Positions 1 through 11,318 of a DNA stretch of 60,000 bases are shown here, piece after piece. The position numbers and the translations under genes were made by a program. The notes under the pieces were generated by a model. It worked only from the letters and a program-made list of their open reading frames with translations, did no database searches and was not told the origin of the DNA. This DNA is from Owenia fusiformis (Eukaryota; Annelida; Polychaeta; Sabellida; Oweniidae). The stretch covers positions 17,201,759-17,261,758 of the forward strand of contig CAIIXF020000009.1 in the NCBI GenBank assembly GCA_903813345.2, read 5' to 3'. Numbering within the stretch: position 1 is the first letter of the stretch; the number at the start of each line of letters is the position of its first letter.

Positions 1-541
1 TACATCACATTTTACGAATAATTGTATACTTTTTAGGGTGAAAATTGACTTATAAATATGTGTATCGGACATAAATTAGATAATGAGTTAAATTAGATAA
101 TTAGATTAAGCATCTAGAGTTCATGAGACGAGGCTCAGAGGTTTTGTCTAGACATTCCTTTCCCACCAAATTCTGCCAAATTCTCAAACTTTCGGTAAAC
201 ATCCAAGATTCGTGGGCAGAAAATCATCACTATTTCTTATTGACATTCTATAAAATTAAACATTCATTTTTCGGCCAATTTTAGTTAATGAGATTTCCTG
301 ATATTTTATTGGATAAGACCTCTTATTTCGGCTCTGCCCACTTCAAAATTAAGATACAAAAGAGGCATTTTTGGCATTGAAACCTCAGAACCTCGTTGCG
401 TGAACTCGGGACTAACCAAAAACTGTAAGTAACTGATTGAAATGATATTTTTGGACTTTAACTTTTCTTTAATAAATTTATATTTTAAACTATATTTGTT
501 TTCATGTTTTATAAAAGATAGAGAGACTCAACTTCGCCACA
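1..541 (+). repeat. 5' LTR of an LTR retrotransposon (truncated by window start)
   Basis: This segment is repeated at 5629-6169 with a single visible difference (C at 357, T at 5985). By comparison with the full 3' LTR, about 499 bp of the 5' LTR lie upstream of the window. It ends in CTTCGCCACA, the near-complement of the LTR start TGTGACGAAG seen at 5130. A polyadenylation signal AATAAA lies at 471-476. The TATA-like site here is TACAAAAG (355-362), against TATAAAAG in the 3' LTR. The near-identity of the LTRs points to a recent insertion. Confidence 0.9.
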
Positions 542-543
542 AT

Positions 544-561
544 TGGTGGCAGCGGTGGGAT
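544..561 (+). promoter_or_regulatory. Primer-binding site complementary to tRNA-Leu
   Basis: Two bases after the LTR end comes TGGTGGCAGCGGTGGGAT. It starts with TGG, the complement of a tRNA 3' CCA. Its complement, ATCCCACCGCTGCCA plus CCA, matches the 3' end I know for metazoan tRNA-Leu(AAG). This fixes the 5' LTR boundary and the plus orientation of the element. The tRNA assignment is from memory of the tRNA family, not from a search. Confidence 0.85.
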
Positions 562-2708
562 AAATTGACTAGGTTCCGCCCTGGTCAAGGCCCACATTTC
601 TATGGCCTTTGTATTGTCTCAATATTTTATTGCATAAGCATGAAAACATTTGAAAATTATTTAGAAAATAATCAGTGGATGGCAAACGTATTGGATTTAG
701 TTGTAGTTTGATAATGATAAGTTAGGTAATTCGTTAATAAGATAAGCATAATCTGTCAGTTTATTGAAGTAAAACCTTCGTGTTTGTGAAACAAATGGAA
801 TACTTTTGTTTTGTGGAATAAATCAGAAAGTTTGTGTTGTTTTGACTAAGAGAGTTTAGATAAATAACAATATTCCATGTTACAAGGTTTTGCTGTATTA
901 ACTGACAGATTACTTTTCATCACAACAGTATAGGAATATGGCAATGTTAACTTGGCAGTAAGAATAAACATTGAGAATGTTTAGGATAATGCAAGGCTAA
1001 CTGTAAAGCATCATTTTCATGCATATAGATTTTGCAATTGACTAATATTTTTGTGTTAAGATAAAACTGTTAGAAGAACAATGAAATAAGAGAATAAATA
1101 TCTTGAAAACCTTTGATTATAATTAATGTAAAAATGACAAATTAAAAATGTGAAAGAAATGTTTTTATGTTTTGTAACCTCAGAAATTTCTGATCATTTG
1201 GTTCTCAAACAAATGTAGGATTGATCATATGAAGTATATAACAAATATTATGGTCTCTATAATTGTTAGTATAAAGATTTACTGAACAAAACATGACTGA
1301 CCAATTGTAAAGCAATGCCTTGGTTCAAATTAATTATTTGAATTATTATAGATCCATGCATTGATCCTATGGTTAAGTAGAAGGGATTGATAGTTTAGTG
1401 GTTTGATGTTTCATTTGTTTTGTGAATTAGGTGTCATGAATTTCTGATCACAGCAGGTTAATCCCACATTTCGCTTGCATTTGATAAAAGTCATTTGGTT
1501 ACATAGAACATTCAAAAGAATATTTCACTTACCCTCAAAAATGACATTTTGACCAGTATTGAATCGTCTGTTATGGCTTTGAGAAATCAGGGTAACACAG
1601 TTAATTAAAGTTCCTTGCGAATTGATATTCCGGTATTTTGTTTCGTTGTTTTGCTTTGTGCTGGCTTATTGGCCTTTGTCAGATCATTGACATAGACTTC
1701 AGTGTTGAATTTATTATTCATTGAGTATATATCCAAATTGTTGATTACATACATGTTTAATCCTTTAAAATGATCTTATAATCCAGATTTTGATGATGAT
1801 CAGTTGTCAGACAATGATGTAATATGACTAACTTTATACAGGCATACATTTCTGTTCTAGCTATTAAACTTACTTGACATGAATCGTGAACTAGTTTATG
1901 TTATGATAAGTAAAATTGTTATGACGTTTTTGGGAAACATCTCCCTGAAACAATTCATTGTTTATAAGGCGCAAAATATTCAAATATAGATTGTGAAAGT
2001 ATCACTTCTGTAAAGCACTTTCAATTCATGGGCTAAACTTACGTTAGGATTTATATTTAGGAAATGTAAAGTACGGCACTTTTCGTTAATTAATTATAAG
2101 GATATCCAGTAATTTTTGTTAGACATCCAAATATTAAATAAATGAAAAATAATAATTAACTAAACATTAATGGATCATATGTCTTTGAGGTCAAAGGTCA
2201 TATTAACTTAGGATAAGTTACAATCCATAACAACTTGCCATCTATTGATTATAAAATCATTAAACAAAATTAACACATGGAAATTACCATGAAAAGTTCA
2301 TGTTTTTGGCTAAACCGAGATTGTGTAATGGGGTTCTCACTTATGTTAACTTAAAACAACTCAGTCAAAGTGGATCATTGAAGTTATTCGCCGAGCATAA
2401 CTGAACCTGAGATCAAATCCCTGATCAAGATTTGATTGACGAACAGGACTATAGAAAGATACAGGGTATCCCGTATTCTCTGATGTTGATGTGTGAAAAC
2501 GACATGTGAATGTTCTATGTTAAAATACAGTTGGATGAAGATTTCTTGAATTGAACTGACGCTTTAGAACAATCCTTGATGGCGATATGCAGATGTATTG
2601 AGATAAATCAACGACAAAGAGGAGAAGAGGCCAATAATAACAGGATCTTAAGAGATGCTGAAGACCATCAATGATCTATAAATTCAAACAGCGGCCCTGC
2701 AGGAAGTC

Positions 2709-3506
2709 ATGACTGGGGGCTTTGTAACGTCGACCCCTACCGTGCCAAAGAACTTTGATGACGGAGGGGATAACCTGCAGTCGGTCCACACACGCACTCA
2801 CAAGCAGGCAGCAACAGACAAGGTGTCTGATTCTGGGGGAGCAATTCCAAAGATAAAGACTGTCAGCTTTTATAATTTTGTCGCAACAAGGGAAGCGACG
2901 TCAATTCCCAATCATGTACATGTAAAAAAGGTTCTGGATGATCATCGTGGGCCTTCAATGGAGGTAGCTAAAATACCATTGGCTGCAGGACGCTACGTGG
3001 CGGTGGAAAAGAGGTCATATCCTGAGGAGCACTTGGGCGCACAGGTACCTGCGGGTGATGCCCATGTGGGGGCTAGTATAATACCATTGTCTGCAGCGCC
3101 TGGTGGAGGCAGAAGTCTACCATCCGGGGAGAGATTGCGCACACTCCCTGCGGTTCCCCCGTATGGGGGGGGGGGGCTAAGTACCATACGTGGCCACATG
3201 GGGCCTGGAGAAGTACCATGCCTTGTTAAAACGCAAAGCTCATCAGAACGCCAAGAAGACGAGGTACAGCCATCCTTTGACGTTCGTGAAGACCTGCCTT
3301 TTAGTACAAGGGTTGCCCACCTGGGGGCTGGAGAAGTACCATGGGAGAAGAAACCGGTTAATGAAGAATATTCGAATTCCTACCAGAAGGACGTCATGCG
3401 AAGTAGGAATGCTAGTGGTTCATCTGGTGATGAGCGTAAAGATGAACACCCCTCCCTGAAGGACGCTTCCGGAGGGAAAACTTCAAGAAGATCGCTAGCT
3501 GGGTAG
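2709..3506 (+). CDS. Unrecognised 265-aa reading frame inside the LTR element
   Basis: This is an open frame of 265 codons from ATG at 2709 to TAG at 3506, the longest in the element. The product is hydrophilic, rich in Gly, Ser, Pro and charged residues, without a zinc knuckle or any catalytic motif I can identify. It sits where gag would be expected, but I cannot support a Gag assignment. The underlying DNA contains degenerate repeats: AAATACCATTG, AATACCATTG and two copies of GGAGAAGTACCATG, spaced about 90-130 bp apart. Part of the openness may therefore come from repeat structure and higher GC rather than selection. A run of nine or ten G near 3168-3177 would be prone to frameshift. Confidence 0.35.
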   Translation: MTGGFVTSTPTVPKNFDDGGDNLQSVHTRTHKQAATDKVSDSGGAIPKIKTVSFYNFVATREATSIPNHVHVKKVLDDHRGPSMEVAKIPLAAGRYVAVEKRSYPEEHLGAQVPAGDAHVGASIIPLSAAPGGGRSLPSGERLRTLPAVPPYGGGGLSTIRGHMGPGEVPCLVKTQSSSERQEDEVQPSFDVREDLPFSTRVAHLGAGEVPWEKKPVNEEYSNSYQKDVMRSRNASGSSGDERKDEHPSLKDASGGKTSRRSLAG

Positions 3507-5116
3507 GAACAATATGTGGAAATGTTCATGAACGTCAATGAACAAGGGATGAACATATAGATGACTACAGATCTCTTCCAGAAGGATGTTTTGGAAGATA
3601 GAGTTCTCCTTTTATAGTGGAAGAGTCAACTTATGGGTAAAGAAGATAGAAACAGAGAGTTCAATATAATATTATGAACTGGCAAAAACTTTCGAAGCTA
3701 CTAAATAGCAGTAATGAGAAAATTGAACATTTCGAGTTGATGACAATGTGATGTGAATCTGTACTGAGAAATCAATTGTCAGCGACACTACAGGGACAAT
3801 TGTAACTTCTGGAAGATTTGACAATCGCATGGCTTTATGATGACGAATGTTAATAAGCCATATGACAATTTCTTAAGCATTGAGTTCGAAAAAGAAATAG
3901 TTCGACTTCGAGAGAAACATGAAAGAGGCCACACGCTCTAGGAAACAACAAACAGTGATATCATCAGTGAAATACCAAAGTGAAATACCAAGTGGCCTAT
4001 TAAATATATAATCAAACTATTCACTGCTTATCGCATACCTGTCGCAGCAAATATTAGGGACACAACATTATTATCAAGCAATTGTGCATAGAGACATTTA
4101 TACATATATATCCATCAATTAAGTGTAACTGAATAAACATAGGGTGATAACATTAATATGGGGACAGTCTGAGAGGTCAGTTAATAAACTGTAAACACCG
4201 AGATGAAATTCCAGACAAAGATTTGACAGAGAGAGAATATGATTTTGGGGTGAGTCTGGAATGTTTAAACAGTATGCTGATTGGGCTGATAGAGGATCCA
4301 TAGTACTATTGTAGATGGGAAACATTTAGACTGTATTCCTGAATATGTGATGCATGAAGTGACAATGAATCATGTTACTTAGAGATCAATATCATATCTC
4401 ATGTTGATCAGTTGCTTATACTTATACAGGACATTTATTCTGGATGATTAGTTTGGTTATGGAAGTTTAAAAAAGAGCATTCTTAGTGAAGTGCTAATAT
4501 AAGAAATCTAAAAAAATGGTAACTAAATGTAGTAAACACTTTAGGCCATCATTTAATTGACTTAATTGAAATGTTCTTTAGATGTTATGTGAGAAAAATG
4601 TAAGATTGAGGTTATCAGTTATCAAACATCACATGTTTTGGAAGAAGTAGGAAGGTTAACTTAACCAACTAAATAACTGATAATTCAAACTACATGTTTT
4701 AATGGTTTTTGATTTTTAAGCTTACATAATTTGTAAATGATAGTAGTTTTGTGTTATTTCTCATAGCCAGTGGTTGCAGGGGAGGTTAAGGCTATTTTAA
4801 ATATTATTTTTACATCATTTTATGAATGTAGATTTTTGCTATGTGATTAATTATTGAACACTTTAAAAGATCAATGTTCATCATCATTTAAACATCTTTT
4901 TAAGATCTCGAGAAAAGAATTACGATTGTAAAGTCATTAGTTTCAAAGGAATATTGTTCTGTAAATACATGTGTGTGTAACATCCATTATAGAAAACATA
5001 TTTTTAGCTTGCTTTTTGTGCTTGTTTTGGAAAAATGTATTTTTATTTTCATTAGCATGTATCTGATTATGTTTAAAATATTGTGAATTATCTTGTTTGA
5101 GGACAAACAAATGTTT

Positions 5117-5129
5117 AAGGTGGGAGGAA
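5117..5129 (+). promoter_or_regulatory. Polypurine tract before the 3' LTR
   Basis: AAGGTGGGAGGAA is a near-pure purine run that directly abuts TGTGACGAAG, the start of the 3' LTR. This is the expected plus-strand priming site of an LTR retrotransposon. It defines the left border of the 3' LTR, which repeat comparison cannot because the window begins within the 5' LTR. Confidence 0.8.
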
Positions 5130-6169
5130 TGTGACGAAGTCATAGCTGACCTCGTTGGTCAGTCTACTTGTTTCACTTCACATCAGTTGATGTCACAATA
5201 ATCTTATTCTGTTACTCATATTTATAATTATTGCGTTATTTTGATTAGTTTATATTTGTATTATAACCATTGTTTTAGTGATCTTTGAACCCAGTGTGAT
5301 ATTTCACAATATCAACAGTTTAATTTCCAATGTTTTATCATCATATTAGAGCAGTTTTTAGGCATGAACTATATCTAGAGCCAATCAAATGAAAGGATTA
5401 TTCTTGAGATATGAGTGGCAGAAATGATATATGAAGTCAACTGATGGGAAATTTTGCAATGTTTAGTTAAGATGTTTATAAGTTTCGATAGTTTTTGGCA
5501 TCATATTGAAGACTGCAAATTTCTGATAAACAAAGTAAAAAGCGATTAAACCTAATGACCCAGAGTACGACTGACCAAAACATCAATACTGATGTATATA
5601 CTTTGCAAATGTTTATACCTTTATATTCTACATCACATTTTACGAATAATTGTATACTTTTTAGGGTGAAAATTGACTTATAAATATGTGTATCGGACAT
5701 AAATTAGATAATGAGTTAAATTAGATAATTAGATTAAGCATCTAGAGTTCATGAGACGAGGCTCAGAGGTTTTGTCTAGACATTCCTTTCCCACCAAATT
5801 CTGCCAAATTCTCAAACTTTCGGTAAACATCCAAGATTCGTGGGCAGAAAATCATCACTATTTCTTATTGACATTCTATAAAATTAAACATTCATTTTTC
5901 GGCCAATTTTAGTTAATGAGATTTCCTGATATTTTATTGGATAAGACCTCTTATTTCGGCTCTGCCCACTTCAAAATTAAGATATAAAAGAGGCATTTTT
6001 GGCATTGAAACCTCAGAACCTCGTTGCGTGAACTCGGGACTAACCAAAAACTGTAAGTAACTGATTGAAATGATATTTTTGGACTTTAACTTTTCTTTAA
6101 TAAATTTATATTTTAAACTATATTTGTTTTCATGTTTTATAAAAGATAGAGAGACTCAACTTCGCCACA
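5130..6169 (+). repeat. Complete 3' LTR, 1,040 bp
   Basis: It begins TGTGACGAAG and ends CTTCGCCACA, an imperfect 10-bp terminal inverted repeat with the canonical TG...CA ends. From 5629 to 6169 it matches the 5' LTR with one substitution. A TATA box TATAAAAG lies at 5983-5990 and AATAAA at 6099-6104, giving a plausible U3-R-U5 order. The 3' flank starts ATATA; the 5' flank is off-window, so the target duplication cannot be checked. Confidence 0.9.
5983..5990 (+). promoter_or_regulatory. TATA box of the 3' LTR
   Basis: TATAAAAG, about 110 bp upstream of the LTR AATAAA signal. The matching site in the 5' LTR reads TACAAAAG. The location is right for an LTR promoter; no start-site evidence is available from sequence. 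Confidence 0.55.
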
Positions 6170-6227
6170 ATATAAAGAGAACTTTGTCTTGCCTATTTGG
6201 CCCTTATCTAAATTTTCATCATTTTGT

Positions 6228-6731
6228 AAAACACCCCATGAAGACAGATCGACTAAAATTACATTCGTATGGTGTGAGACTCGACATTCACCAGGAAACT
6301 AGAAATAATTTGCCACCCATGGAGCAAAAAAGAAATAAATGGTGAATGACAGCCAAGTTAAATTTTATAAGTATAAGGATAGCATGATGTCTTGATATTT
6401 CAAGGTAACGTCGTTTGAAAAGTGATGGCGGTGATGGTTTTGAAAAATTCGATATGTGATGTATATTTCTTAGTTTTTCAAACAAATCTCCAAATATTTC
6501 GTTGCGGTTTTTTCTTTACATCGTGATTTCAATCACCGCCATCACTATTCAAACGAGTTACCTTGAAATATCAAGACGTCGTACTATTTTCATACTGTGA
6601 CTGTCATTCACCATTTATAAAGCAGTAAAAAATTAATTTGATTCATGGGTGGTAAATTTTTCTAATTTCCCGGTGAATGTCGAGTCTCGCATCATACGAA
6701 TGTAAATTTAAGCGACCTATCTGCATGGGGT
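6228..6731. repeat. Foldback (inverted-repeat) element 1
   Basis: The left arm 6228-6352 and right arm 6600-6731 are imperfect reverse complements, for example GGTGAATGACAG against CTGTCATTCACC. A nested pair at about 6388-6435 and 6528-6580 contains CTTGATATTTCAAGGTAACG opposite its complement. The arms fold to one long hairpin starting some 60 bp from the LTR border. No coding capacity is evident; a MITE or foldback transposon is the likely origin. Confidence 0.7.
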
Positions 6732-6798
6732 GTAAAATAAGTCGAATCTTATGAAGACGTATGGTACGCCTGTACAATAGAGCCGTCGGTGCCGCGCT

Positions 6799-7456
6799 AC
6801 TTAACAGGAAAAGACAAAACAGGAAGTGACAAAACATGTGGCATTTTTAGACATTTTTTGAAGTTCTGTTTTGACCTCCAGTCAATTCAAATCGTTCCAC
6901 ATATCATTTACCGGACCAGGATCATAATGTACATGGTCAGAATGACTTAGGAAAGGTCACTGAACAGAATATTTTGAATTTTTCTGAAAATGTGCCCAGT
7001 ATATCGCTCTAAATAAAACAATCTTTGAAAATGCGATAGGCCTATCATTCGTAGAAAAAGAAAAAAATGAAAAAAATGAATTGAAAGGTGACCTATTTTC
7101 CTTTTTATGACCGCCATTTTTGTTTCAGACAATTTTCTAAAATTTCTAAGATTGTATCAGTTAGAGCAATATATTGGGTACATTTTCTGAAAAATTCAAA
7201 AGATTCTGTTCAGTGACCTTTCCTGAGGGGCTACTTTTAGCTATTATTCAGTCACATTTTCAGAGGGCTGAAAAAGTTATTTCATCATGTTGAGGGTCAT
7301 TCTGACCATGTGCATTGTGATCCTGGTCCTGTAAATGATAAGTGGAACTATTTGAATTGACTGGAGGTCAAAAAAGAAATCTGTTATCTTTTTCCAAAAA
7401 TATCTAAAAATGCTACATGTTTTGTCACTTCCCGTTTTGTCATTTCCTGTTAAGTA
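6799..7456. repeat. Foldback element 2
   Basis: The left arm, about 6799-7013, pairs with the right arm, about 7161-7456. Matching segments include ACTTAACAGGAAAAGACAAA with its complement near 7436-7456, TGACCTCCAGTCAATTCAAA with its complement near 7352-7371, and GGTCACTGAACAGAAT with its complement near 7205-7220. The right arm carries extra sequence. The short reading frames over both arms are by-products of the repeat. Confidence 0.7.
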
Positions 7457-7901
7457 CCACGGCAACTTAAATTAGCTCCCATTGGATTTCAAACAAAAGC
7501 GAGATTATCCGCAAATGATATACCTAAGGTCTGAAGGTAGGCACTGGTGGATCCAGAAGCCCTAAAGGGGGGCAAATTTCAAATGTAGGAAAACATTTCT
7601 GCGCTTGCGCGGGAAAATGTTTGAAGTACGAAAGTAACATCTGAAATAAGATCAGGCCCGTACCTTCCCTGGCTAAATATTCTTTCAAAAACATGCAGTT
7701 TTCACCATTCTTATCACTTCGTGACTTTATTTTTTAAGTCGACCCCTGCATAAATTAACAGTTCATGACTGAATTATGTGTTAATCATGCACTTTTATGT
7801 CAGGTGTTACCAATATATCTCCGGTGTTGATACAGGTTACTGTGACCTGCACCACCGAAAAGGGTTGGATCGCTGGTCTGCCCCTAATTTAGTCCTTTAA
7901 G

Positions 7902-8302
7902 GGTCAGCTGGAAAGTAACATTTTGGTAAAAATTGCTATACCTGCACATGTTCTTTTCTGGTACAAAATTAAGCATGAAGGCATGTGTGTATTTTCTTGC
8001 TTTTTTCAGGAAATTATCATTACATTGTCTACTTTTAGTAAACCTGGAAACAGGTCAATGGTAGCTCCTCGGTTGTCTGGAAACTTTGAAAGAAAATTTG
8101 GAAAAATAGAAAGTGTGAAATATCAGAATTCCCTGGAGTTCCCATTGACCTCTTACCAGATATACTAAAAGAAGACAAAGTCATGATACTTTCCTGAAAA
8201 AAGCAAGGAAATTAACACATGCCTTCATACTCCATAGTGTACCAGAAAATAACATGTGCAGGTATAGCAATTTTTTACCATATTGTTATTTTCCAGCTGT
8301 AC
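7902..8302. repeat. Foldback element 3
   Basis: The left arm 7902-8011 and right arm 8192-8302 are reverse complements with a few mismatches: GCTATACCTGCACATGTT against AACATGTGCAGGTATAGC, and GAAGGCATGTGTG against CACATGCCTTC. The roughly 180-bp loop holds nothing recognised. It is followed by an unrelated short hairpin at 8339-8407 (ATGCGCCTCTGG against CCAGAGGCGCAT). Confidence 0.7.
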
Positions 8303-8338
8303 CTTAAAGCGTGGGTGGCATCTCATCTGAGACTAGGT

Positions 8339-9245
8339 GCATTCATGCGCCTCTGGGCCTTTATATATATATCTGAGATTTGTCATGGCCCCAGAGGCGC
8401 ATCACCAAGCATTAAAAACCGTAGGCAAGTTGAGATTCTGAAAAACAACGGATCGGTTGTTTTTGCTTTTTCTCGAAGCTCCTTACCTTAATCTTTAAAA
8501 TTTTTGGACCACTATGTAGCGACGTTGTTTGTCTTCAAATTGACTCTAGTTGTAATCATGTTTCTCGTGGAAATTATATCAAGAAGTGTCTTTGATTTTT
8601 CAGGTGAGAGAAAGTCGAACGAATTCTCAAAATTGAGTTGACCTACATAATTTATGCGCATGCGTGATGTCACAAATCACGTGACTAAATGAATCTGCAT
8701 ATGGTCTAAACAATTAAGAGTCACTATCTCTGTTTGGTATTCCTTATTAAAACTAGAAACTATAATAAAAGTCACTGTCTATAATGAGAATTCCTTAATT
8801 AAACTTCAACATGTGTGATTCACTCCCGGGGATTCACTGTTGAATATTGCTTACTATGCAGTCTGATTGATATGAACTTTATGTAGTAAAATAGATGGCA
8901 TCGTATACATTAGGGAATTCCCATCTCTTCTCGCGAAGTCTCGTGCCGCCATAGAAAATTTTGAAATAATTTAAAAAGTGATGATTTTCCTATAGTATCA
9001 GCGCAATTACATCGTGCATAACAACTTATGTATGGTAAGTTTAACAATTTATCATATAACATTACATTGGGACAAATATATTAAAAAAAACAAATGGGAA
9101 TCAAAAGAAATCAACTCCAAAGTAGCGCTGGGTTCAAAAAAATTTATTTTTCTGAAGTTTGAGGATTTTAATACAGGTGCATCCACGGCTCTAGTGACCC
9201 TATCAAAACTCCGATAGTCAAATAAGTCACTAGAGCCGTGGATCC
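8339..9245. other. Non-coding stretch with two small hairpins
   Basis: Apart from the hairpin at 8339-8407 and another at 9178-9245 (CATCCACGGCTCTAGTGAC against GTCACTAGAGCCGTGGAT), I see no coding exon, RNA gene or mobile-element end here. It is likely intron of the stress-protein-like gene whose first exon lies at 9314-9401. Confidence 0.5.
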
Positions 9246-9313
9246 ACGTCTAATCTGAGACTAACATAAAACTCAGCACTTTTCTGCTCATCCCCCGGCT
9301 CATCCATACTTAC

Positions 9314-9401
9314 AATTGACAGCAAGCTTCGAATGTTCACTTGGATCTACTGCTATTGCAATAGTTCGTCCAGGTATCACTGCTTTACCAACATCCGCCA
9401 T
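9314..9401 (-). CDS. First coding exon of a universal stress protein (UspA-like) gene
   Basis: On the minus strand, ATG at 9401-9399 opens a 29-codon exon ending in a GTAAGT donor (9313-9308) in phase 1. The peptide begins MADVGKAVIPGRTIAIAVD and continues PSEHSKLAVN. A hydrophobic beta strand followed by AVDxSEHSxxA is the typical N-terminus of eukaryotic UspA-fold proteins, whose conserved Asp contacts the nucleotide; the next residue, completed across the splice, could be the family's usual Trp. No later exon was found down to the window start, so the LTR element and foldbacks would sit in intron 1 and the rest lies off-window. A pseudogene fragment is the alternative. The assignment rests on a short peptide. 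Confidence 0.6.
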
Positions 9402-10720
9402 TTTCAGCCTACTATGATTCGATTTAGCAGCTACCTTACAACTAGAGTTCTTGACAGGCCAGTATAAAAGTACCCAAGACTGCGAGTACTAGTATATCTT
9501 TCTAGGGTATATAGGGTCAATGCTCTGTTTATCTGTTCTTGGAGCACTGCTTCATTCACTTCTCTCCCTTATATGAGACTATTCCTACAATGCACTATAA
9601 AACCGTCAACAGATGCATATAGTATGTTTCAGTTGGCTATGCAGTTATAACGTGAGTGTGTATTGTAATATTGTGTTAACACGACCTTCAGCACTGTTAA
9701 TATGTATTTATTTGCAAAAGAGTCATAAAAATGATTGCTGTCGTAAATTACAATACTCGTCTACTCTAAATCGAAATTGTAATTTATATTAAAAGCACAA
9801 GGAAACACTCTCAAACATTGATTGATTATTTGAGTTCGAGCCAATGACTCAAGACTAGAATAGATATAGTATTTTAAAAATGCAAACATGCTTTTATCCA
9901 TGTACCAATGTAAAAAAAACATGTACAGATAAAATGTGAAAAGAACATTTACTTATATATTAGCTCATGTCAAAAACTAAAATGTTTGAATTGGAATGAA
10001 CTTTCGACTAGAACAGAGGAAAAATATTTAAACCGTATGTATCAAGTTAAAATCAAGACCTCCTATCTTCAAAGAATTTTTGATCAACATGGAAATTCGG
10101 TAAAAATGTGAACCTTAGAAAGATTAGACATTTTACTGCCCCAAACCCACCCCCAGATACTAAAGCAATAAGTTTATGGGAAACTGATCAAAAAGAAAAG
10201 AAAAGTTTTGCTTGTTTTAAGATTTTTTACCATTCACATCTCAGTCAGAAATATCACGAAAGAGTGAAATATTTTTAAATCATATTAGATGTGATTTAAT
10301 TTTCTCTGGCCATTTTTTCTTACATAGTTATAGAGATGTAGAAAAGCCCACTGCTAGTTACAGAAAGAGAGGAACTTTGGGGGAGCTTCCCATTCTCTGC
10401 AACTCCGGGGTTTGTGGTGAATTAGAATTCAAATGTGAATAATTTCAGAAATCTAAAAGATCTGTACCTGAAATTTATCAGTGTCAGTATTCCTCAATCT
10501 GTCAATGTATGTTTTGTGAGTGCACCAACTTTGAAGAAAAATCATCCATGCCTTATATCTCCCTCAAAAATTCTGATGAGTTCTGGGACACCCTGTATAT
10601 ATATGGAAAAACAGTAGTTTGACTTCGATTTTGACCATGGCTTTTATTTTTAATCAGTGTCCAAATTTTGAATTAAAGTCGCTTAGAGGCCTAATTTAAT
10701 TTTTACGTAAATTTTTTACA
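9402..10720. other. Presumed promoter and intergenic DNA, nothing recognised
   Basis: The first few hundred bases upstream of the stress-protein-like ATG presumably include its 5' UTR and promoter, but I see no convincing core promoter element. The remainder is AT-rich with short spurious reading frames only. Confidence 0.4.
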
Positions 10721-10721
10721 A

Positions 10722-10932
10722 TTGTCGGTACCTCTAGACTTTGCTGTGTTGCACGCTAGAGGACCGACAAATAAATTGTCGGTACGGGAGACTTTGCTGT
10801 GTTGACACGCTATAGGACCGACTAATAATTAAAATAATTAAATTGTCTGCACTTTAGCCCCTCCTAGTAGGAAACGCTAGAGAACCAAATGTCGACACTG
10901 ATGCCACTCCTAATAGGATCTAATAGAGAACC
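10722..10932. repeat. Degenerate tandem repeat with GTCGGT/ACCGAC borders
   Basis: Three to four units of roughly 65-75 bp. The first two share TTGTCGGTAC, AGACTTTGCTGTGTTG, a CACGCTA segment and GGACCGAC. The later ones are more diverged (ACGCTAGAGAACCAA, then TAATAGAGAACCGACC). GTCGGT and ACCGAC are complementary, so each unit can form a small hairpin. No coding function is seen. Confidence 0.55.
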
Positions 10933-11318
10933 GACCAAAAGTCTGTGGGTCTGCTAAATACTGTAAAACATGCTAAATTCTCAAGCATAGTGATTTCGGC
11001 TTAATTTGCCTGAATGTAAAATCGCAATTTTAAAACTGTGCATTTTCCTGAGTATTGTGGATGAATTAATGGAACAAATGAAGAATAAAAAACCCTAGTA
11101 TACATTATTCTAATTGTGTTTTGTTTATTTTATTCAAGCGTTATAGACTACGCAATTATAAAACAAAAGTGAAGAAAAGCTTAAAAGTCGTACTATATAG
11201 TATTTGAATGCATTTGTTTGTTTCAACACTACATGCTGGTTATAAACAATTAAACACGTACAATATATAAAGTTAGTTAAAAGGTCTGTTGTCAAATACC
11301 ATCATCAGGGGAATAGCC

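Larger units (their letters stand above)
542..5129 (+). mobile_element. Internal region of a non-autonomous LTR retrotransposon
   Basis: About 4.6 kb lie between the LTRs, headed by the primer-binding site and closed by the polypurine tract. I see no protease, reverse transcriptase, RNase H or integrase motif in any frame. The only sizeable plus-strand reading frame is at 2709-3506. Stretches 562-2700 and 3507-5116 hold only short, AT-rich, unrecognised reading frames. The structure (long LTRs, intact priming sites, no pol) fits a LARD-like element moved in trans by an autonomous relative, which would have to lie elsewhere. A decayed pol below my recognition threshold cannot be excluded. Confidence 0.8.

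Noticed and set aside
442-711. 89-codon frame at the 5' LTR end and its twin at 6070-6345
   Set aside because: The shared start is LTR U5 sequence; the frames diverge as soon as the LTR ends and show no conserved product.
5629-6169. A second, independent LTR element starting at 5629
   Set aside because: The repeat only seems to begin there because the window cuts the 5' LTR; polypurine tract and TGTGACGAAG place the true LTR start at 5130.
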